From assembly GCA_021162125.1 (NCBI GenBank), contig JAGGZG010000051.1:1-5287 (forward strand): DNA of 5,287 nucleotides, in the 5' to 3' direction. Source of the stretch: Anaerolineae bacterium (GTDB lineage Bacteria > Chloroflexota > Anaerolineae > JACIWR01). The position numbers were made by a program, and so were the translations under genes. The notes beneath the pieces were generated by a model. The model was not told where the DNA came from. It searched no databases and saw nothing but the letters and a program-made list of their open reading frames with translations. The first letter of the stretch is position 1. Each line of letters starts with the position of its first letter. Positions 5,260-5,287 of this stretch are shown here, one piece after another.

Positions 5260-5287
5260 CACATACGGCCAATCCTGTTAACCGGTA

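Overview
The window looks like a chromosomal piece of a GC-rich bacterium, probably Chloroflexota (Anaerolineae-like). This is inferred from the style of the proteins (a Thr/Ser/Pro-rich insert in SecD, two Cys-x-x-Cys pairs in the prolyl-tRNA synthetase) and from the many short palindromic intergenic repeats. No taxonomic marker gene is present, so the assignment is tentative.

Layout. Positions 1-318 hold about three tandem copies of a ~102-106 bp noncoding, C/G-tract-rich repeat cut by the window edge. A consensus sigma-70-type promoter follows directly (TTGACA, 17 bp, TATAAT, 321-349), then a leader with a perfect 31-33 bp palindrome (374-406). Three plus-strand genes come next: secD (442-1908), secF (1931-2875) and a proS-like gene (2957-4657). 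They are spaced 22 and 81 bp apart and probably form one transcription unit. A second palindrome with the same length and skeleton as the first sits just before the ribosome binding site of proS. A strong hairpin spans the proS stop codon.

From 4679 to the right end the sequence is gene-poor. On the minus strand, convergent to proS, lies the N-terminal part of an ECF-type sigma factor (56 codons, then a stop). It still has a good promoter (TTGCCA, 17 bp, TATAAT) but lacks most of the protein. Beyond it are a ~123 bp nested inverted repeat (4982-5104), an AT-richer stretch, and a pair of perfect 9-bp hairpins that are reverse complements of each other in their cores (5215-5259).

Function. SecD and SecF together form the membrane RND-type subunit that uses the proton gradient to help the Sec translocon finish protein export. 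The proS-like protein is full length for a bacterial-type prolyl-tRNA synthetase and keeps an intact-looking editing (INS) domain, but several signature residues of the synthetic site are replaced: the TxE loop, the GHIF stretch and the glycine-rich part of motif 3. It may be a divergent synthetase, a paralog, or an editing-only protein; this is the most interesting protein-level observation. The best nucleotide-level observation is the pair of same-skeleton palindromes, each placed just upstream of a ribosome binding site.
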